This document shows, piece by piece, positions 12,402-23,376 of a DNA stretch of 64,000 bases. A program made the position numbers and the translations under genes. The DNA is taken from contig NC_132910.1 of NCBI RefSeq assembly GCF_047675955.1, positions 95,630,923 to 95,694,922 on the forward strand. The letters run 5' to 3'. How positions within the stretch are numbered: the stretch's first letter is position 1; each line of letters starts with the position of its first letter. The DNA is from Chlorocebus sabaeus (Eukaryota; Chordata; Mammalia; Primates; Cercopithecidae). The notes beneath the pieces were generated by a model. That model saw nothing but the letters and a program-made list of their open reading frames with translations, searched no databases and had not been told where the DNA came from.

Positions 12402-13074
12402 CATGAAAGCTAACTAGAGCCAATGATTTTTGAGATAACCCTGACAGATAAACAGGATTTAAATAGGCAGAGCTGAAAAAAGAAAACTGCTTAGTGTGAT
12501 ATGCATACAGAGAAGAATGATTCTGTTTGGCCAAGGAAAAGGACACATAAAGAAAAGTGAATGTTAATGCTGGAAAGGTGGATTCAGTCTAGCAGTGTTT
12601 TCTCAAGTTGCAGGTTATGAACGGATAAATATTGTCTGTTGGTATTTGGCGTTGGTATTCATGGCTCTTTCTATTCTATATTCTGGTCCCATATGTCAAG
12701 CTCTAGAAAGCTCAATATCACATGTGCAAGACTCTTTTGCAGCTTAGGTTTTATATATTATTTAGAATCTGACAATGAGATGTACTCCTATAGAGTTTGG
12801 AAGGCAAAAAGGAGATGTGAGCCAGTGGTGTGCAGCAGTGTCAGCTAACAAGATTGAAAATTTGGAAGACATTTCAGAGAGCGTTCCAGGAGTCTAGTTT
12901 TCTGAGGTTATGCCGGGAAATCTCCAAAGTTGAAAGATAAGACACTGTGCCTTGAACACCCTACAACTATGAAAAAGGCAGTATTTGGTAGTGTCTTTCC
13001 ATTCAGAAGGCAATGTGTATGAATGCGGCATCTGAGTGTGCTCCTCCTATCCATCTACCAATTGGATCAGTTAT

Positions 13075-13450
13075 CTATCACCTTCATAATGCTATAAAAC
13101 AAACCACTTCAAAATATAGTGGCTTCAAATGAAAGTCATTTACTATTTTTATGTCAGTCAACTGGGGACTTACTATTCTGGGATAGTCCCAGCTGGGAAA
13201 ACTCAGCTCTTTCACACATGGTGTCATATCTTCCAGCAACCTAATACTGTACAGGATTTGGAAAAAGATACAAACACACAGCACCTTTTTCAGCTTCTTC
13301 TTCAGTCAAGTTATCTGTTATCCCATTGACCAATGCAAGCCTTATTGCTAAGCCCAACAACAGATAGAAAGGGACTATAAAGTTACAAGTCAAAGTGTAT
13401 AGATACATGGCAGCCATTAAGTGGGGCCATTAATGCAATCATCTACCAAA
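13075..13450 (+). mobile_element. Old mammalian LTR (ERVL/MaLR-type)
   Basis: 'ataatgctataaaacaaaccacttcaaaatatagtggcttcaaatgaaa' start, 'ttatcccattgaccaatgcaagcc' near the end. Same family and orientation as 3350, 7035, 26825, 47890 and 51200. Confidence 0.6.
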
Positions 13451-14233
13451 CTGAGTACATGTTAAAGCTGCCTGTTTTGAGTAGGGCCCAGAATAAGAGA
13501 AGGCTCTGCAGCAGTCTAGGCTGCAGTTCAAGAAGCTCTGGCTTTATGACCCAGTATATCTAATGATTTTTAAATTGTTACAGATGCAGATACTATACAG
13601 GCACTCCAGCAAGTGTTGATAGGAAAATCCTAAAATTATCAGAGCAAGCTATTTCCCTCTTGGGAAATACGTATTTAACAAATACTCTTGCTACATTGCA
13701 AACTCGCCACACACTAATACAAATGGCCTTATGAGGAGTTCCCTATAACTAGTCAATTGAAGAAGAAGAAAAAAATGTCAGCCTGGTTTGTAGCTGACAC
13801 CAGCCAAATTGAACTGCTGCATATTAAAACCTCAACTGTAAGTAGCCCAATACAAAGACAATATCAGAAAAAGCAATATGTTCAATGAGCAAAATTTTAT
13901 GCATTTTTTTTTGTCTTTTTTTTTTTCTTAAGAGCCAATTTTAGTTGAAAGAAAAAGCAGAGGAAGGATTAAAGGTCACTTGAGCTGGTAGAAACAGATA
14001 TAAACCTCAGAGAATATCCGCACGGGAGCCCACACCTTTGCTGCCGCACAAAGGCAGAGAACCACGGTGCACGAATAACGGGAAATGTATGTTTAAGAAG
14101 TCACGTGGCATGCAACGTGAAAACAAGGAAACCGACTTGCCCTCTAGGTAGAAGCTCCAGCAGAGGCTTTCCACTAGGAAAGTATCCAAGTCATGACACC
14201 AAGTATGTTAGCGGTGGAAGAGATCGGAGTTAC

Positions 14234-14800
14234 ACCAAGTTACCAGTGGCCTATCTACGGGTCCATAGCAACTTCAATTCTTGCCTCCTCAGAAGACAGA
14301 ATTCGACTGAGTGGCATAAGGCAGAATTAGAGACTGAGGCAAGCTCCAAAGCAGGAGTGAACGTTTATTAAAAAGCTTTAGAAGAGTAAGGAAAGGCAGG
14401 GAAAGAGAGAGAAGAAGGAAAGTACCGCTTGGAAGAGGGCCAAGCAGGCAACCTGAGAAACCAAGTGCACCCAATGAACAAACTTAAATAGTGCATCTGG
14501 CTTTACACTTTCCCTGAAAGGAGAGAGAGAAGGGTTTCAATCTACAGTCCATGGGAAAGAGCTAATGGCTTGGCCAGACAGTCATGGATGGGAAAGAAAA
14601 AAGATTAGAGAATTCGTTATGCGAAAGTCTGGAAAAAAGACCTATTGCTAGACTCCTCAGAATGGCAGAGTAGGAGAATATTTGTGTTCCACTGAATTCT
14701 CACCACAGGGCTGGCTTCTCCACTGAGGAGAATCCTACCTAGTGAGGAGAAGAAAACCTGTCCTGTGGATTTCATTTAGCCTTTTTCACTGGCTACCCTA
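14234..14800 (-). mobile_element. ERV1-type LTR, antisense
   Basis: Its reverse complement matches the LTR at 39540-40240. It shares the 'cttggaagagggccaag' block, the 'gtttattaaaaagcttta' polyadenylation region and the 'cttgcctcctcagaagacagaattcgactgag' edge. No internal proviral genes are visible. The right-hand limit is approximate. Confidence 0.6.
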
Positions 14801-14960
14801 CGGCTTGGTCAATAAGCATAGAAACTTATTGGCATGATAGCAGAGATGGAAGTGATGCATGACTCAGCAATATGAACTTTCTCTCACCAAAGAAGATGCA
14901 GAAAATGATACTAATGAATATCTGCTACATCAAGGAAACAGCAGAAAACACAAACACCAC

Positions 14961-14992
14961 GTGCGCGCGTGCACACACACACACACACACAG
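14961..14992. repeat. (GC)n/(AC)n microsatellite
   Basis: Short GTGCGCGCGTG followed by about ten CA units. Confidence 0.9.
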
Positions 14993-15269
14993 AGATGTGA
15001 GAATATTGTATCCATAAAATAGAACAGGTATGGTATTGAAAAAGGTAAAATTATTTTAGAAATAAATAGAAGTTTAAAATATAACTCTTGATTTAAATAA
15101 TGAAATATATAGACTAGATAGAAGAATGGAAAAATATAAATATCAAATAACTTAGCTTGAAAATTGAGATTAAAAAAAATTATCCCCAAACACAGTAGTA
15201 ACACAGTACAAAGATATGTGAGTAGAAAACTGGAGACATAAAATATGGATGTAAGAGTTCTAATATTCA
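14993..15269 (+). mobile_element. Ancient L1, ORF1-region fragment (host of the nest)
   Basis: 'agaatggaaaaatataaatatc' and 'agtagaaaactggagacataaaatatgg' resemble the old L1 ORF1 region. The matching ORF2 of an old plus-strand L1 appears at 16770-17189 and 21131-21430. Confidence 0.4.
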
Positions 15270-16765
15270 AAAAAGAGTCCAAATAACCAAAACAATCCTA
15301 AGCAAAAAGAACACAGCTGGAGGCATCACACTACCCGACTTTAAACTGCACTACAAGGCTATAGGAGCTTAAACAGCATGGTACTTGTACAAAAACAGAG
15401 GCACAGACAAATGGAACAGGTTAGAGAATCCAGAAATAATGGGAGTACACTTACAACTATCTGATCTTTGACAAACCTGACAAAAACAAGCAATAGGGAA
15501 AGGACACCCTATTCAGTAAATGCTACTGGGATAACTGGCTAGCCATATGCAGAAGATGGAAACTGGACCTATTCCTTATACCATATATAAAAATCAACTC
15601 AAGATGGATTAAAGATTTGAATGTAAAACCCAAAACTATAAAAATCCTAGAAGATAATCTAGGAAATACCATTTTGGACATAGGACGTGTCAAAGATTTC
15701 ATGACAGAAATGCCAAAAGCAATTGCAACAAAAACAAAAATTGACAAATGGTATCTAATTAAACTAAAGAACTGCTGCACAGCAAAAGAAACTGTCAACA
15801 GTATAAACAGACAACCTATAGAAAGGAAGAAAATATTTGCAAACTATGCATCTGACAAAGGTCTAATATCCAGAATCTATAAGGAACTTAAACAAATTAA
15901 CAAGCAAAAAAACACCACTATTAAAAAGTGAACAAAGGACATGAACAGACACTTTTCAAAAGAAGACACACATGGAGCCAACAAGCATATGAAAAAATGC
16001 TCAACATTGCTAATTATTACAGAAATGCAAATCAAAACCACAATGAGATACCATCTCCCACCAGTCAGAATGGCTATCACTGAAAAGTAAAAAACAACAG
16101 ATATTGATAAGGTTGCAGAGAAAAGGGAACCCTTATACACTGATGATGGGAATGTGAATTAGTTCAGCCATTTTGGAAAGCAGTTTGGCAATTTCTCAAA
16201 GAACCTAAAATGGAATTGCCATTCTGCCAAGCAATCCCATTATTGTGTATGTACCAAATGAAATATAAATTATTCTACCTTAAAGATACATGCACGTGTA
16301 TGTTCATCATGGCACTATTCACAGTAACAAAGACATAGGATCAAACCTAAATGCCCATCAGTGATAAACTGGATAAAGAAACTGTGGCACATACACACCG
16401 TGGAATATATGCAGCCATAAAAAAGAATGAAATCATCTCATATGCAGTAACATGGATGAAACTGGAGGGCATTATTGTAAGCAAACTAATGTAGGAACGG
16501 AAAAACAAATACCACATGTTCTAATTTATAAGTAGGAGCTAACCATTGAGTACACATGGACACAAAGAAGGGAACAACAGACACTGGGGCCTTCTTTACA
16601 GTGGAGGGAGGGAGGAAGGTGAGGATTCAAAAACTACCTATTGGTACTGTGCTTTTTACCTAGGTGACAAAATAATCTGTATGCCAAATCCCTATGACAC
16701 CCAATTTACCAACATAACAAACCTACACATGTACCCCTGAACATAAAATAAATAAATAAAATGAT
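15270..16765 (+). mobile_element. 5'-truncated L1 (older L1PA/PB-type), ORF2 C-terminus and 3'UTR
   Basis: Starts in ORF2 at the 'caatcctaagcaaaaagaacacagctggagg' block and runs through the ORF2 end to the 3'UTR ('aggagctaaccattgagtacacatgg', 'cctacacatgtacccctgaac') and an AATA-rich tail. A 104-codon remnant of ORF2 is open at 15617-15931 (contains AKETVNSINRQP and DKGLISRIYKELKQI), but other stops break the frame. It lies inside an older L1. Confidence 0.85.
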
Positions 16766-16769
16766 GTGG

Positions 16770-17189
16770 GAAAAAGGTTTAATCATAAGAACTCAAATAC
16801 AAGTTTATGCCAAACAAATCTGAAAATTAGTTGAAATAGATAATGTAGTAGAAAAAACTGAGTAAGCAAAGTTGACTCAAAAAATGAGCTGACACCCTGA
16901 AAAACCCAATAACTATAAAAGAAATTAAGAAGAAATCAAAACTCTAGAAAGGACACAATTCCCAGACAATCTTCTGGGCACATTGTATTAAACCTACAAA
17001 GAACAGATAATTCCTGTATTATTCACACTGTTACAGAACATAGAAAAAAATGGAATGTTTTCAGCTCATTCTACAAATTTAACATCACACTGAACCATAA
17101 CCAGATAAAAATAGAAAGAAAGAAACCCACAAAAAAATCAAAAAACCCAAAGACAAATAGAGGCAAAGATCTCCCCAAAAATATTGGAA
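16770..17189 (+). mobile_element. Ancient L1 ORF2 fragment, left of the twin-primed L1
   Basis: 'aaattagttgaaatagataatg', 'aactctagaaaggacaca', 'gaaaaaaatggaatgttttcagctcattc' and 'gcaaagatctccccaaaaatattgg' match old L1 ORF2 upstream of the reverse transcriptase core. The text resumes at 21131 on the far side of a 3.9-kb insertion. Confidence 0.6.
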
Positions 17190-17317
17190 TTTTTTATATT
17201 ATACTTTAAGTTTTGTGATACATGTGCAGAAGGTACAGGTTTGTTACATAGGTATACACGTGCTATGGTGGTTTGCTGCACCCATCAACCCATCATCTAC
17301 ATTAGGTATTTCTCCTA

Positions 17318-17576
17318 ATGCTATTCCTCTCCTAGCCTTCCAACCTCCAACAGGCCCCAGTAGGTGATGTTCCCCTCCTTGTGTCCATATATTCTCATTG
17401 TTCAACTCCCACTTATGAGTGAAAACATGTGGTGTTTGGTTTTCTGTTCCTGTGTTTGTTTGCTGAGAATGATGATTTCCAAGTTCATACATGTTCCTGC
17501 AAAAGATATTAACTCATCCTTTCTTATGGCTGCATAGTGTATACGTGCCATTTTGTAAATGTGCCACATTTTCTTT
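17318..17576. repeat. Left copy of a 259-bp duplication flanking the young L1
   Basis: L1 3'UTR/ORF2-end sequence of the host element. It aligns without gaps to 18670-18928; I count two mismatches (T/A at the 'tgtttg/tgttag' and 'gtaaatg/gtatatg' sites). Confidence 0.93.
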
Positions 17577-18669
17577 TTTTTTTTTTTAATTTATTTATTA
17601 TTATTATACTTTAAGTTGTAGGGTACATGTGCATAACGTGCAGGTTTGTTACATATGTATACTTGTGCCATGTTGGTGTGCTGCACCCATCAACTCGTCA
17701 TTTACATCAGGTATAACTCCCAGTGCAATCCCTCCCCCGTCCCCCCTCCCCATGATAGGCCCCGGTGTGTGATGTTCCCCTTCCCGAGTCCAAGTGATCT
17801 CATTGTTCAGTTCCCACATATCAGTGAGAACATGCGGTGTTTGGTTTTCTGTTCTTGTGATAGTTTGCTAAGAATGATGGTTTCCAGCTGCATCCATGTC
17901 CCTACAAAGGACACAAACTCATCCTTTATTATGGCTGCATAGTATTCCATGGTGTATATGTGCCACATTTTCTTAATCCAATCTGTCACTGATGGACATT
18001 TGGGTTGATTCCAAGTCTTTGCTATTGTGAATAGTGCTGCAATAAACATACGTGTGCATGTGTCTTTATAGCAGCATAATTTATAATCCTTTGGGTATAT
18101 ACTCAGTAATGGGATGGCTGGGTCATATGGTACATCTAGTTCTAGATCCCTGAGGAATCGCCATACTGTTTTCCATAATGGTTGAACTAGTTTACAATCC
18201 CACCAACAGTGTAAAAGTGTTCCTATTTCTCCACATCCTCTCCAGCACCTGTTGTTTCCTGACTTTTTAATGATCGCCATTCTAACTGGTGTGAGATGGT
18301 ATCTCATTGTGGTTTTGATTTGCATTTCTCTGATGGCCAGTGATGATGAGCATTTTTTCATGTGTCTATTGGCTGTATGAATGTCTTCTTTTGAGAAATG
18401 TCTGTTAATATCCTTTGCCCACTTTTTGATGGGGTTGTTTGTTTTTTTCTTGTAAATTTGTTTGAGTTCTTTGTAGGTTCTAGATATTAGCCCTTTGTCA
18501 GATGAGTAGATTGCAAAAATTTTCTCCCATTCTGTAGGTTGCCTATTCACTCTGATGGTAGTTTCTTTTGCTGTGCAGAAGCTCTTTAGTTTAATGAGAT
18601 CCCATTTGTCAATTTTGGCTTTTGCTGCCGTTGCTTTTGGTGTTTTAGACATGAAGTCTTTGCCCATGC
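17577..18669 (-). mobile_element. Young 5'-truncated L1 (L1PA-derived, probably Old World monkey lineage)
   Basis: Minus-strand L1 with poly(T) at its left end, 3'UTR, then the ORF2 C-terminus, truncated in ORF2 at 18669. Bases such as 'tgcataacgtgcaggtttg', 'tacttgtgccatgttggtg', 'ccgagtccaagtgatctc' and 'tttgctgccgttgctttt' are ones I associate with cercopithecoid L1s; this is from memory. The low divergence of its flanking duplication supports recent insertion. Confidence 0.9.
17807..18667 (-). pseudogene. Uninterrupted C-terminal ORF2p fragment of the young L1
   Basis: About 287 codons of L1 ORF2 remain open, from the truncation point to the natural stop at 17807. They include the cysteine-rich motif RCWRGCGEIG...HCWWDC and the usual C-terminus (FSLICGN). 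The endonuclease and reverse transcriptase domains are absent, so it cannot act as a retrotransposase. The open frame continues upstream into the duplicated 3'UTR copy up to 18844 and picks up an ATG by chance, giving a 345-codon frame with about 59 non-ORF2 residues. Intactness reflects youth rather than function. Confidence 0.85.
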
Positions 18670-18928
18670 ATGCTATTCCTCTCCTAGCCTTCCAACCTCC
18701 AACAGGCCCCAGTAGGTGATGTTCCCCTCCTTGTGTCCATATATTCTCATTGTTCAACTCCCACTTATGAGTGAAAACATGTGGTGTTTGGTTTTCTGTT
18801 CCTGTGTTAGTTTGCTGAGAATGATGATTTCCAAGTTCATACATGTTCCTGCAAAAGATATTAACTCATCCTTTCTTATGGCTGCATAGTGTATACGTGC
18901 CATTTTGTATATGTGCCACATTTTCTTT
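18670..18928. repeat. Right copy of the 259-bp duplication
   Basis: Begins with ATGCTATTCC immediately after the 5' end of the young L1 and ends CACATTTTCTTT before ATCC. The edge (CTTT/AT) is a plausible L1 endonuclease nick. Confidence 0.93.
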
Positions 18929-19768
18929 ATCCAGTCTAACATGATGGGCATTTCGGTTGGTTCCAAGTCTTTGCTATTGAGAATAGTGCTGTAATAAACA
19001 TACGTGTGCATGTGTCTTCATAGTAGAATGATTTATAATCCTTTGGGTATATACCCAGTAATGGGATTGCTGGGTCAAATGATATTTCTGGTTCTAGATC
19101 CTTGAGGAATCGCCACACTGTCTTTCACAATGGGTTGAACTAATTTACATTCCCACCAACAGTGTAACAGCATCCCTGTTTCTCCACATCCTCTCCAGCA
19201 TCTGTTGTTTCGTGACTTTTTAACGATTGCCATTCTAACTAGCATGAGATGATATCTCATTGTGGTTTTGATTTGCATTTCTCTAATGGCCAGTGATGGT
19301 GAGCTCTTTTACATATGCTTGTTGGCTGCATAAATGTCTTCTTTCGAGAAGTATCTGTTCATATTCTTTGCCCACTTTTTGATGGGGTTGTGTGTTTTTT
19401 TTCTTGTACATTTGTTTAAGTTCCTTGTAGATTCTGGATATTAGCCCTTTGTCAGATGGCTAAACTGCAAAAATTTTCTCCCATTCTATAGGTTGCCTGT
19501 TCACTCTGATGATAGTTTCTTTTGCTGTGCAGAAGCCCTTCAGTTTAATTAGATCCCGTTTGTCAATTTTGGCTTTTATTGCCATTGCTTTTGGTGTTTC
19601 AGTCAAGAAGTCTTTGTCCATGCCTATGTCCTGAATGGTATTGCCTAGGTTTTCTTCTAGGTTTTTATGGTTTTATGTCTTACATTTAAGTCTTTAATCC
19701 CTCGAGTTAATTTTTGTATAATGTTTACACATTGAAGGGGTCCAGTTTCAGTTTTCTGCATAGTCTAG

Positions 19769-20254
19769 TCAGTTTTCCCAACACCGTTTATTAAATAGAA
19801 TCCTTTCCCCATTGTTTGTGCCAGGTTTGTCAAAGATCAGATGGCTGTAGATGTATGGCATTATTTCTGAGGCCTCTGTTCTGTTCCATTCGTCTATATA
19901 TCTGCTTTGGTGCAAGTACCAGGCTGCTTTTGTTACTGTAGCCTTGTAGTATAGTTGAAAGTCAGGTAGCATGATGCCTCTAGCTCTGTTCTTTGTGCTC
20001 AGGATTGTCTTGGTCATACGTGCTCTTTTTTGGTTCCATATGAAATTTAAAGTAGTTTTTTCTAATTCTAAGAAGAAAGTCAATGGTAGCTTGATGGGGA
20101 TAGCATTGAGTCTATAAATTACTTTGGGCAGTATAGCCATTTTCATAATATTGAATCTTCCTGTCCATGAGCATGGAATGTTTTTCCATTTGTTTCTGTC
20201 CTCTCTTATTTCCTTGAGCAGTGGTTTGTAGTTTTCCTTGAAGAGGTCCTTCAC
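19769..20254 (-). pseudogene. ORF2p remnant of the twin-primed L1
   Basis: 161 open codons starting MKDLFKENYKPLLKE and including the IPCSWTGRFNIMKMAILPKVIY segment, downstream of the reverse transcriptase core. Stops and shifts on either side show it is a decayed fragment of the minus-strand part of the element. Confidence 0.8.
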
Positions 20255-20513
20255 ATCCCTTGTAAGTTGTATCCCTAGGTATTTTATTCTCTTTCTAGGA
20301 CATAAACTATCGCATAAATAGAACCAATGACAAAAAGCAAATGATTATCTCAACAGATGCAGAAAAGGCCTTCAATAAAATTCAACAGCCCTTCAAGCTA
20401 AAAACTCTCAATAAACGGTATTGATGGAATGTATCTCAAAATAATAAGAGCTATTTATGACAAACCCACAGCCAATATCATACTGAATGGGCAAAAGCTG
20501 GAAGCATTTCCTT

Positions 20514-20854
20514 TGAAAATCGGCACAAGGCCAGGCGCAGTGACTCAAGCCTGTAATCCCAGCACTTTGGGAGGCTGAGACGGGCGGATCACGAGGTCAG
20601 GAGATCGAAACCATCCTTGCTAACCCGGTGAAATCCCGTCTCTACTAAAAAATACAAAAAAAAAAAAAACTAGCCGAGCGAGGTGGCGGGCGCCTGTAGT
20701 CCCAGCTGCTCAGGAGGCTGAGGCAGGAGAATGGCGTGAACCCGGGAGGCGGAGCTTGCAGTGAGCTGAGATCCGGCCACTGCACTCCAGCCTGGGCGAC
20801 AGAGCGAGACTCCATTTCAAAAAAAAAAAAAAAAAAAATGAAAATCGGCACAAG
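20514..20854 (+). mobile_element. AluY (AluYR/Ym1-like) with 16-bp target duplication
   Basis: Alu at about 20530-20838 flanked by TGAAAATCGGCACAAG at 20514-20529 and 20839-20854, splitting L1 sequence cleanly. It has 'gatcacgaggtcaggagatcg', 'gaatggcgtgaacccggg' and 'ggcggagcttgcagtgag' (AluY). It also has 'tcaagcctgtaat', 'gagacgggcgg', 'aaactagccgagcgaggtgg' and 'gagatccggccac', which I associate with the AluYR group and the related human AluYm1. Confidence 0.92.
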
Positions 20855-21130
20855 ACAATATGCCCTCTCTCACTGCTCCTATTCAGCATAGTATTGGACA
20901 TTCTGGCCAGGGCAATTAGGCAAGAGAAAGAAAGAAAGCATATTCAGATAGGAAGAAAGGAAGTCAAATTGTCTCTCTTTGCAGATGACATGATTGTATA
21001 TTTAGAAAATCCCATCATCTCAGCCCAAAACCTTCTTAAGCTAATAAGCAACTTCAGCAAAGTCTCAGGATACAAAATCAATGTGCAAAACTAACAAGCA
21101 TGCCTATACACCAATAATAGACAGAGAGCC

Positions 21131-21430
21131 AAATATTGACAATTTAACTCAGTAGTGCATTAAGAGAATTATAGCATGAACTTGCAGTCTTTTTCACAGA
21201 AATGCTAGGATAGATTAACATTAGTCTGTCATTTAGTGTAATTCACTACACCAAGAGCTTAAAAAGAAAAATTACCTAAATACACACGAAAAGGCACTTA
21301 CTAAAGCTTAATGATCACACTTGATAAGAAAAGATTTTCTTCAGCAAACTGACAGAAGCTACCACCAGAAACCTATATGATATTTCTGATGAATCATAAA
21401 GACAACTTTCATTAAAGTTTAAAATAAGTG
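21131..21430 (+). mobile_element. Ancient L1 ORF2 fragment, right of the twin-primed L1
   Basis: 'gtgcattaagagaattatagcatgaac', 'ttagtgtaattcactacacc' and 'ttcttcagcaaactgacagaagc' are the old L1 ORF2 text that should follow 17189, confirming that the two were contiguous before the 3.9-kb insertion. Confidence 0.6.
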
Positions 21431-22560
21431 GAAGGTTCTGTTACTCCCTCAGTGGGAGCAAACTCCAAAAAAGCAAGGTAGTAAATCAAGAAACAGAAAG
21501 ATATGGGATCCAGGAAGCAGGAGATACAACACAGAAGAGAGGCAAAGGAAATCCCCAGGATTACTGTGAAGGAAAATCCAGAATGATAAATGTGCAGAAG
21601 ATCTAGAAAGTAAGGTACAGAAGGTTGAATGATTACTGGAAGGATAATTCAAAAAAAATTTTAAAAATTAAATTGACAGGACAGTGTTAAAATTCATTGC
21701 GACAATATGTAGACTTTGGGCAGAGAGTCTGCATAGAAATTAGTAATCCATTTACAAAAACTAAGCAAAGAAAAAATGAATTAATGATTAATCCTGGACA
21801 GGGAGACTTAAGAAAAATAAATATAGTATTCTATATGACTCAGCTGAAAATACTATTTATAATCATTGGGCCGGGAACAGTGGCTTATGCTGTAATCCCA
21901 GTACTTTGGGAGGCCGAGGCAGGTGGATCACTTAAAGTCAGGAGTTCGAGACCAGCCTGGCCAACATGGTGAAACCCCATCTCTACTAAAAATATAAAAA
22001 TTACCCCCGCATGGTGGCGGGTGCCTGTAATTCCAGCTACTCAGGAGGCTGGGACAGGAGAATCACTTGAACCCGGCAGGCAGAGGTTACAGCGAGCCGA
22101 GATCATGCCACTGCACTCCAGCATGGGTGACAAGAGTGAGACTCCATCTAAAATAAAAAACAAAATAAAAAATATAGCCACAATAACATATAATATGTAA
22201 ACTGAATACTGATTTAACCAAAACTGTGATGTAAATCATTTGGGAATATGGGGGAGGGCATATATTAGAGAGCTCTAATCTTCCATAATAGTAAGTCAAT
22301 GAATAATATTTAAAATTGAAAAAATTTAAAAGTATTAATATAAGCATGATATTTAGAAATATAAGTATTTTTTAAAAACAGAAGAATAGCTATGAGAATT
22401 GAAAGTGGTTGCTACTGAGGAATGACAGAGGTGGAGAAGGATGAAGCGAGGACTGTCAGTTTCTATGTCGTGTAAAACTAATTTACTTACCTAAAATACC
22501 TTCATATATTCCTTTAGTAAAAATTAAAACTAAATTCAGATTTTAAAAAAGACTGACAGT
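21431..22560 (+). mobile_element. Ancient L1 3'UTR-like sequence (L1ME-type), split by an Alu
   Basis: 'gggagcaaactccaaaaaagcaaggtag', 'aaatccccaggattactgtgaagg', 'gaattgaaagtggttgctactgagg' and an A-rich end look like the 3'UTR of a very old L1. An Alu interrupts it at 21868-22172. Confidence 0.45.
21868..22172 (+). mobile_element. AluS
   Basis: Full-length dimer from 'gggccgggaacagtggctt' through 'gagttcgagaccagcctggccaac' to 'actccagcatgggtgacaag' and an A-rich tail with AAAT interruptions. Confidence 0.92.
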
Positions 22561-22890
22561 ATCCAGTGAGGATGTAGAGAAACATATGTAATCTTAGACC
22601 TGATAGCTAAGAGAATAACTTAGTACAGGCTTTCAAGAGAGTATGTTGGCAGTAATATCAAAATTTCGAATATCCTTATTTTCTAATCCAACAATTCCTC
22701 CTCTGGCAAATTATTTTAAGAAAACAACAGGGCAGATGTAAAGATTTACCTAAAAGGGTGTTCACAGGATCATACTTTAAAATACTGGAACATTCTGACT
22801 ATTCATGTACATTGATAAGGACTGATTTAGTACATTATATACTTCCATACAGGGGAATACCTGCAGACTTTTACAATATTGACATAAAGT
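22561..22890 (+). mobile_element. Ancient L1/HAL1-type fragment
   Basis: Late-ORF2-like text ('ccagtgaggatgtagag', 'attcctcctctggcaaattattt', 'aatactggaacattctgac', 'catacaggggaatacc'), highly diverged. Confidence 0.4.
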
Positions 22891-22914
22891 AGTGGTTTCA
22901 AATCATGTTTTTGG

Positions 22915-23376
22915 AAGTCTATATTCATTTCTCTAGGGCTGCCATAACAAAGTACCAAAATCTAGGTGGCTTAGAAAAACAGAAATCTATTGTCTTATGG
23001 TTGTTGGCTAGAACTCTTAGATCAAGGTGTAAGCAGTGCTGGTTCCATCTGAGGGCTGTAAGGGAGAATTTCTTTCATGCTTCTCTCCTACTTCTTGCAT
23101 TTGCTGGCAATCTTTGGGGTTCCTTGGCTTGTGGATGCACCACTCTGATCTCAGCCTTTATCTTCACATGGCAGTCTTCCTATGCATGTACCTGTGTCTG
23201 CATCCAGATTTCCCTTTTTTGTAGGGACACCAATCATGTTGGATTAGGGTCCACCCTGGTAACCTCATCTTAACTTGATCATCTGTAAATACCCTGTAAG
23301 CATTTGGTCACATTCAAAGGAACTTGGGGGGTAGGACTTCAACATCTTTTTACAGAATACATTCAACCCATAACAG
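22915..23376 (-). mobile_element. Old LTR (MLT/ERVL-type), antisense
   Basis: 'tctctagggctgccataacaaagtacc', 'tcttcacatggcagtcttcc', 'ggattagggtccaccctggtaacctcat' and 'acattcaacccata'. It is the reverse complement of the family seen in sense at 56640-57112. Confidence 0.65.

Larger units (their letters stand above)
17190..21130 (-). mobile_element. Twin-primed (5'-inverted) L1, hosting a younger L1 and an AluY
   Basis: The 3' end lies at 17190 (T-rich start, antisense 3'UTR). ORF2 runs on the minus strand up to about 20290. From about 20297 the sequence flips to plus-strand ORF2: the DAEKAFNKIQ and FADDMIVYLENP reverse transcriptase region, ending near 21130 at 'agacagagagcc'. The inverted part ends about 50-60 bp upstream of where the direct part begins ('cttacaagggatgtgaagg'). 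That arrangement is expected from twin priming with a small deletion. Diverged direct repeats, AAATATTG plus a few bases, flank it at 17179-17189 and 21131-21141. The target side reads ATTT/AA, a good L1 endonuclease site. Confidence 0.85.

Noticed and set aside
14961..14992. Alternating purine-pyrimidine tract as a functional Z-DNA element
   Set aside because: Just a short microsatellite; no supporting context.
17318..18928. Tandem segmental duplication unrelated to the L1
   Set aside because: The duplicate edges coincide exactly with both L1 ends and with a plausible endonuclease site, so an insertion-made duplication is simpler.
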